Source: Deferribacterales bacterium UBA4806 (GTDB lineage: Bacteria > Chrysiogenota > Deferribacteres > Deferribacterales > UBA228). Taken from it: a DNA stretch of 19,929 bases. The DNA lies in assembly GCA_002402635.1 (NCBI GenBank), contig DHGE01000140.1, positions 3,282 through 23,210 on the forward strand, read 5' to 3'. The notes under the pieces were generated by a model. It saw only the letters and a program-made list of their open reading frames with translations. It ran no database searches and was not told the origin of the DNA. Positions 16,476-19,929 of this stretch are shown one piece after another. Both the position numbers and the translations under genes were made by a program. How positions within the stretch are numbered: position 1 is the first letter of the stretch; each line of letters opens with the position of its first letter.

Positions 16476-16978
16476 TGAATAAATATTTAAAACTCTCTAA
16501 ATATAAAAATTGGGAATATGTAACAAGAATTAATTGTAAAGGGGGTGTAATCGTTGCTTGCTATAATAAAATATTAAATAAATACATTTTAGTAGAACAA
16601 TTTAGACCTCCAATAAATAAAAAAATAATTGAATTTCCAGGGGGATTAATTAAAAAGGATGAAAGCCCTGAAGATACATGTTTAAGAGAGCTAACAGAAG
16701 AAGTTGGAATTTATGTAAATAAAAAAGAATTGATAAACCTAGGTTATGTATATAGTGCAGTCGGATTGACAGATGAAAAGATATATATCTTTGGTCTTAT
16801 TGTTGACGATAAAACAACTATTAAAAAGTTTTCTCCAAATGCATCTGAAATATCTAACAATCTAAAAATAGTCCTTTTAAGCGAAAATGAACTCTTCCGC
16901 CTTGAAGCAGCCAAAGTACTAACAGCTTGGGCTAGACTAAAAAAGAAATTAGAAGATCCAAATTATTTCTTTATGTAA
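16475..16978 (+). CDS. NUDIX hydrolase, ADP-ribose pyrophosphatase-like
   Basis: A 167-residue protein with a perfect NUDIX box at 57-79: G57, E63, R71-E72, E75-E76, G78-I79. The preceding EQFRPPINKKIIEFPGG is the layout of ADP-ribose/ADP-sugar pyrophosphatases (NudF type), and YSAVGLTDEKIYIF at 93-106 matches the downstream loop of that group, although the usual Pro of the SPG turn is absent. It would cleave ADP-ribose or a related nucleotide diphosphate to two monophosphates with Mg2+. The ATG overlaps the ATPase stop (TAATG), so it is translationally coupled and is the last gene of the operon. In a defence context it could remove or make a nucleotide signal, or dispose of products of NAD breakdown. 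The family is certain; the role is inferred. Confidence 0.9.
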   Translation: MNKYLKLSKYKNWEYVTRINCKGGVIVACYNKILNKYILVEQFRPPINKKIIEFPGGLIKKDESPEDTCLRELTEEVGIYVNKKELINLGYVYSAVGLTDEKIYIFGLIVDDKTTIKKFSPNASEISNNLKIVLLSENELFRLEAAKVLTAWARLKKKLEDPNYFFM

Positions 16979-17063
16979 ATGTATTAAATAATAATCAAGT
17001 TCAAAGTAAGCAAAGCATCTAATTTTTATATTTTCACCAAATTTTGTTACTTTCCTTTAAATT

Positions 17064-17105
17064 CGACTTCATCAGTACAACGTTATCCCGACTTTATCAG
17101 CACAA
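17064..17105. repeat. Two tandem IS-end-like repeats
   Basis: CGACTTCATCAGTACAA (17064-17080) and CGACTTTATCAGCACAA (17089-17105) are direct repeats differing at two positions and offset by 25 bases. The inner copy matches, in inverted orientation, the sequence at 19071-19084 beyond the transposase start. The outer copy looks like the end of a second, otherwise missing, copy of the same element. The rest of the gap 16979-17157 shows no gene. Confidence 0.55.
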
Positions 17106-19084
17106 AGTGTATAAGTGATTGATAATATTGGATTTATTGAAAATTTGAATTTTAAATTTATCCTACAATTTTTTTGTATGTAGGTGGTGTAATATTTAAT
17201 GCTTTAAATATTTTCTTTGCAGTGTTATTAACTTCATTTATTGCAACTGATTTGACATTACTTGTTGTTGTATAATTAATGAGTTTTATTTTCTTTAATT
17301 CAAATAGTGCATTTTCAATAGATAAGTTTATGTTATTATCTTTTAATCTTTTCTCTATTATACAGGATATAACAAGTGCCATGAAACACACAAATATATG
17401 TGCTTTGATTCTTCGTTCACTGAAGTGATACATTGGTCTAACTTCAAGAGTGTGTTTTAATTCTCTAAAACCGTGCTCCACTCTCCATAAACCTTTATAT
17501 GTTTCTATAATATGCTCACTGTCATATTCTAATTTATTGAGGTTACTCTTTGCTATAAACCAACCAAAGCTTTTCTGTATATATTCAAACTTATCTTGTC
17601 TTTTTGTAACTACCACTTTATTACCACTAATAACTATGTCATATAACCCTTTAATATGTTTTCTTACTGCATAAGAGACAATCTGACTGTATTTGTTATT
17701 TATAGATATCTTCTTTGCATTAATTCTGCAAACTTCTTCTTCAAAATCTGAAATTCTTACTTTAAAACGTTCCATATTAAGTTTATATGTATCTGGATTA
17801 AATGATGCAATGTATCTTATATGTGTACTTGTCTCTCCTGTAATTTCACCATTGTCATCTGTAATATTGTAATTATATAAAACCTCTTTTTCAAAAGTAT
17901 GAGGTCTATCTTTATTTAGGTACTTTTCATTGGCTTCATTTATTACATCTCTTGAGGTAAGTGATATATTCTTACTTTCTCCTATGATAAAGGTAAATTT
18001 TTGTGAAAGTAACCAGTCTAAATTATTTTTACTTATCATACCCTTATCAACTACTGGTGTAACACTGACATGAGTCCCAAACCTTGCCTTTACATCACTT
18101 ATTACTTCTTTTAATGTGGACCTGTCTGCAGTGTTGCCAGAAAATACATAATGGGCTAAAGGTATACCTTCTTCTGTCATTACCACACCTATTAACACCT
18201 GGCACCTGTCACTCCTATGATCCCTTGAATAACCAAACCTCCTTATGTCATCAGTGTTATCTATATGGTCTGATTCAAAATATGTGGAAGTTATATCATA
18301 AAAACAAAGTTTTAACTCTATGTCACAGATAGACATCACTGAATCTGCAAGATGATCTTCTATCTCTTTCTTATGCTCAATAATGAAATCTAATGTCCTT
18401 AATAGATTGTTATAGCTTATGTCTTTTTCTTTGACTTCTGGCAAATATACTGTTTCAAGCCATGTGAGTAACTTTAATTTACTCGATGGGTCGCTTAACC
18501 TGTTTGATATTAATGCCTGGAGATTACTTGCAACATCAAACTCAATCTTCGTGTTTTTTTCTTGTAGTTTTAATACCTTCTGTAATAATGTTAATTCTTT
18601 TAGTATATGTAATACTGCAAACATATCCCCCAAATCTTTTAGTTGCCCATATTTCTTTATTCTATCTGCTATTACCTCTCCTTTTAACTTTAACAATTCA
18701 TCTATAAACTTATCTACATCTTTATCTAAAAATTTATTTAGTGGTCCAAGGTGTAATAACAGCCGAGTTTTTACTTTATTACCCTCTCTATAAGATTCGA
18801 CTATCTGAACTGTTTTATGTCTATATCCACTTTTACTTTTTGAGTTAACTATACTTATATACATACTAACTAAACAACACTTAAAACCGTTTATCTCAAT
18901 ACATAATATGAATATAAACAAATAATATGATACATAATATTAATTCAATATATTATTATAACACATACTACAATTATATAAAAAATTACTTCATTGATTT
19001 TATTAAATACCTTTATATAAAACATTTCCAATATTAATAATTAATAATTACTTTGAAAATTACTGTTTAACTGATAAAGTTGAG
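17089..19084 (-). mobile_element. IS1634/IS4-type insertion sequence
   Basis: An element of about 2.0 kb holding one transposase gene. The proposed ends are CGACTTTATCAG (17089-17100) and, inverted, CAACTTTATCAG (19071-19082), with weaker matches beyond. Size and single-gene layout fit the IS1634 group. The exact outer boundary and target duplication cannot be read with confidence. The gap 18865-19118 carries no gene, only the AT-rich leader and the right end. Confidence 0.65.
17158..18864 (-). CDS. IS1634-family DDE transposase
   Basis: A transposase of 568 residues from the chosen ATG at 18864 (MYISIVNSKSKSGYRHKTVQ), the usual opening of the family. An upstream in-frame ATG at 18921 adds 19 hydrophobic residues unlike relatives. 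The DDE residues, numbered from the chosen start, are D190 in CFYDITSTYFES, D273 in PVVDKGM, and E463 in the YREK-like WRVEHGFRELK. RRFGYSRDHRSDRCQVLIG and HYVFSGNTADRSTL lie between the first two. The frame is uninterrupted, so the protein may be active. It is convergent with the four-gene operon and lies 180 bases from its end. Confidence 0.92.
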   Translation of the reverse strand: MYISIVNSKSKSGYRHKTVQIVESYREGNKVKTRLLLHLGPLNKFLDKDVDKFIDELLKLKGEVIADRIKKYGQLKDLGDMFAVLHILKELTLLQKVLKLQEKNTKIEFDVASNLQALISNRLSDPSSKLKLLTWLETVYLPEVKEKDISYNNLLRTLDFIIEHKKEIEDHLADSVMSICDIELKLCFYDITSTYFESDHIDNTDDIRRFGYSRDHRSDRCQVLIGVVMTEEGIPLAHYVFSGNTADRSTLKEVISDVKARFGTHVSVTPVVDKGMISKNNLDWLLSQKFTFIIGESKNISLTSRDVINEANEKYLNKDRPHTFEKEVLYNYNITDDNGEITGETSTHIRYIASFNPDTYKLNMERFKVRISDFEEEVCRINAKKISINNKYSQIVSYAVRKHIKGLYDIVISGNKVVVTKRQDKFEYIQKSFGWFIAKSNLNKLEYDSEHIIETYKGLWRVEHGFRELKHTLEVRPMYHFSERRIKAHIFVCFMALVISCIIEKRLKDNNINLSIENALFELKKIKLINYTTTSNVKSVAINEVNNTAKKIFKALNITPPTYKKIVG

Positions 19085-19118
19085 TTGTAATAAAACGTTA
19101 GCTTTTAAATTAATTAAA

Positions 19119-19769
19119 CTATTTTTGCTCCCACAATTTTAAATAATCTGCTGTTAATGCTTGCAGCTTCCTAATGTCATCCTCTGGCAATAGATTCACT
19201 TGCCCAAATAACTTAGCAAAAATAAAAATCTGAGCAGACTTCTCTAGTACTTCACAGGCTGCAAATGTTTTCTCTAAATCTTTTCCAACACATACTGCCC
19301 CATGATTGGCCAAAATCACAGCATTATTATTACCTAATCCTCTCACAGCTTCTTTAGCCAATTCAGCTCCTCCAGGAAAGACATAATCAGTTACTTTTAT
19401 TTCTCCACCCAATAGCATTACTGAATCTTCAATTAATGCTGGTATATTGTATCTGACCACAGAAAGTATACTGGAAAATATTGGATGATAGTGTATTATT
19501 GCTCTAACATCAGCTCTGTTTTTATATATTTCAGCATGCAAGGTTTTCTCACTTGATGGCTTCCATTTACCATCTATAACCTGACCTTCTAAATCTATTA
19601 ACACCATGTCATCTGGTTTTAATTTCTGATAGTTCATACCACTGGGTGTGATTATACATTTGTCTTTTTCTACTCTAAGACTAATATTACCCCACGTTCC
19701 AACTGATAACTTCCTATTCATCAATTCTCTGCCAGCTTCTGCCAAAGCAATCCTTTCATTGTCAAACAT
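19119..19769 (-). CDS. Class II aldolase/adducin family protein, L-fuculose-phosphate aldolase type
   Basis: A 216-residue zinc-dependent class II aldolase, the usual length for FucA. Motifs are GTWGNIS at 24-30, TPSGM at 41-45, SSE with E74 (catalytic acid/base), HYHP with zinc ligands H93 and H95, and ANHGAV with H156. FucA splits L-fuculose-1-phosphate to dihydroxyacetone phosphate and lactaldehyde; relatives act on rhamnulose-, ribulose- or methylthioribulose-phosphates. The start ATG 19769 follows GAGGTGATG, close to the full anti-Shine-Dalgarno complement. No sugar kinase or isomerase is in the window, so the substrate is not fixed. It stops about 35 bases from the proposed IS end and is undamaged. 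Bases 19770-19929 hold only an AT-rich leader with no clear gene. Confidence 0.88.
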   Translation of the reverse strand: MFDNERIALAEAGRELMNRKLSVGTWGNISLRVEKDKCIITPSGMNYQKLKPDDMVLIDLEGQVIDGKWKPSSEKTLHAEIYKNRADVRAIIHYHPIFSSILSVVRYNIPALIEDSVMLLGGEIKVTDYVFPGGAELAKEAVRGLGNNNAVILANHGAVCVGKDLEKTFAACEVLEKSAQIFIFAKLFGQVNLLPEDDIRKLQALTADYLKLWEQK

Positions 19770-19929
19770 TATTCATCACCTCTTCATAATTATTTTATTT
19801 GTGAATATTATATATATATTTATTTGGGCTCCATCACCAATTATAATTTAAATACATACTTACTCTTATCATTAGTTAATAGCATTCAAAATCTTTACAA
19901 CCTAATATCAATATATTCCTCAATTTTTC

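Noticed and set aside
18865..18921. Upstream in-frame start of the IS1634 transposase adding 19 residues
   Set aside because: The extra residues are hydrophobic and unlike the family, whose members begin MYI.IV near the chosen ATG.
1..19929. CRISPR array, tRNA or rRNA genes
   Set aside because: No regularly spaced direct repeats, cloverleaf-like segments or conserved rRNA stretches were seen on either strand.

Overview
The DNA is AT-rich. Sampled lines run about 33-38% GC in the metabolic part and about 20-27% GC in the 12.3-17.0 kb part. Metabolic genes have strong AGGAGG-type ribosome binding sites, ATG and TTG starts, and one clear sigma-A type promoter. With the fermentative amino-acid and amine catabolism genes, this suggests a low-GC anaerobe, probably Bacillota (Clostridia or Halanaerobiales-like). 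The sequence does not settle the taxon. No rRNA, tRNA or CRISPR array was seen.

Region 1 (1-689, minus) is the N-terminal part of a DEAD-box RNA helicase cut by the window edge. Region 2 (1027-10309, all minus) looks like one long operon driven by a promoter at 10358-10386 with a small palindrome just downstream. In order of transcription it holds a GabT-like class III aminotransferase, a second class III aminotransferase of the glutamate-1-semialdehyde mutase type, an APC amino-acid permease, a frameshifted sodium/solute symporter, and a gamma-aminobutyraldehyde-type aldehyde dehydrogenase. Its distal end is a decayed tail: an APC permease N-terminal fragment joined to the C-terminal part of a urea-carboxylase/5-oxoprolinase-type protein, a multiply frameshifted LamB/YcsF (PxpA-type) gene, and an intact small biotinyl carrier. 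The intact part would import an amine or omega-amino acid, transaminate it and oxidise the semialdehyde. The tail appears to be the remains of a PxpABC/biotin carboxylase-type lactam module.

Region 3 (10519-19084) is an accessory island. It starts with a dead IS3-family copy (10519 to about 11723), followed by a short scar with a terminator hairpin and a relic coding fragment. Next is a compact plus-strand operon of four unusual genes (12288-16978), and then an IS1634/IS4-type element (about 17089-19084) with a seemingly intact transposase.

The four-gene operon is the most interesting content. It encodes (i) a 902-residue protein with two tandem nitrilase-like halves, the first keeping the Glu and Cys catalytic positions and the second having Gly in place of Cys; (ii) a 156-residue small protein; (iii) a 340-residue SMC/RecF-like ABC ATPase with altered catalytic motifs; and (iv) an ADP-ribose-pyrophosphatase-like NUDIX hydrolase. 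The genes overlap or are separated by 5 bases. The layout effector - small middle protein - ABC ATPase resembles the ABC three-component (ABC-3C) conflict systems, and the placement between IS elements fits a mobile defence module. A dual nitrilase plus NUDIX version is not one I recognise. The defence role is inference.

Region 4 (19119-19769, minus) is a class II aldolase of the L-fuculose-phosphate aldolase type.
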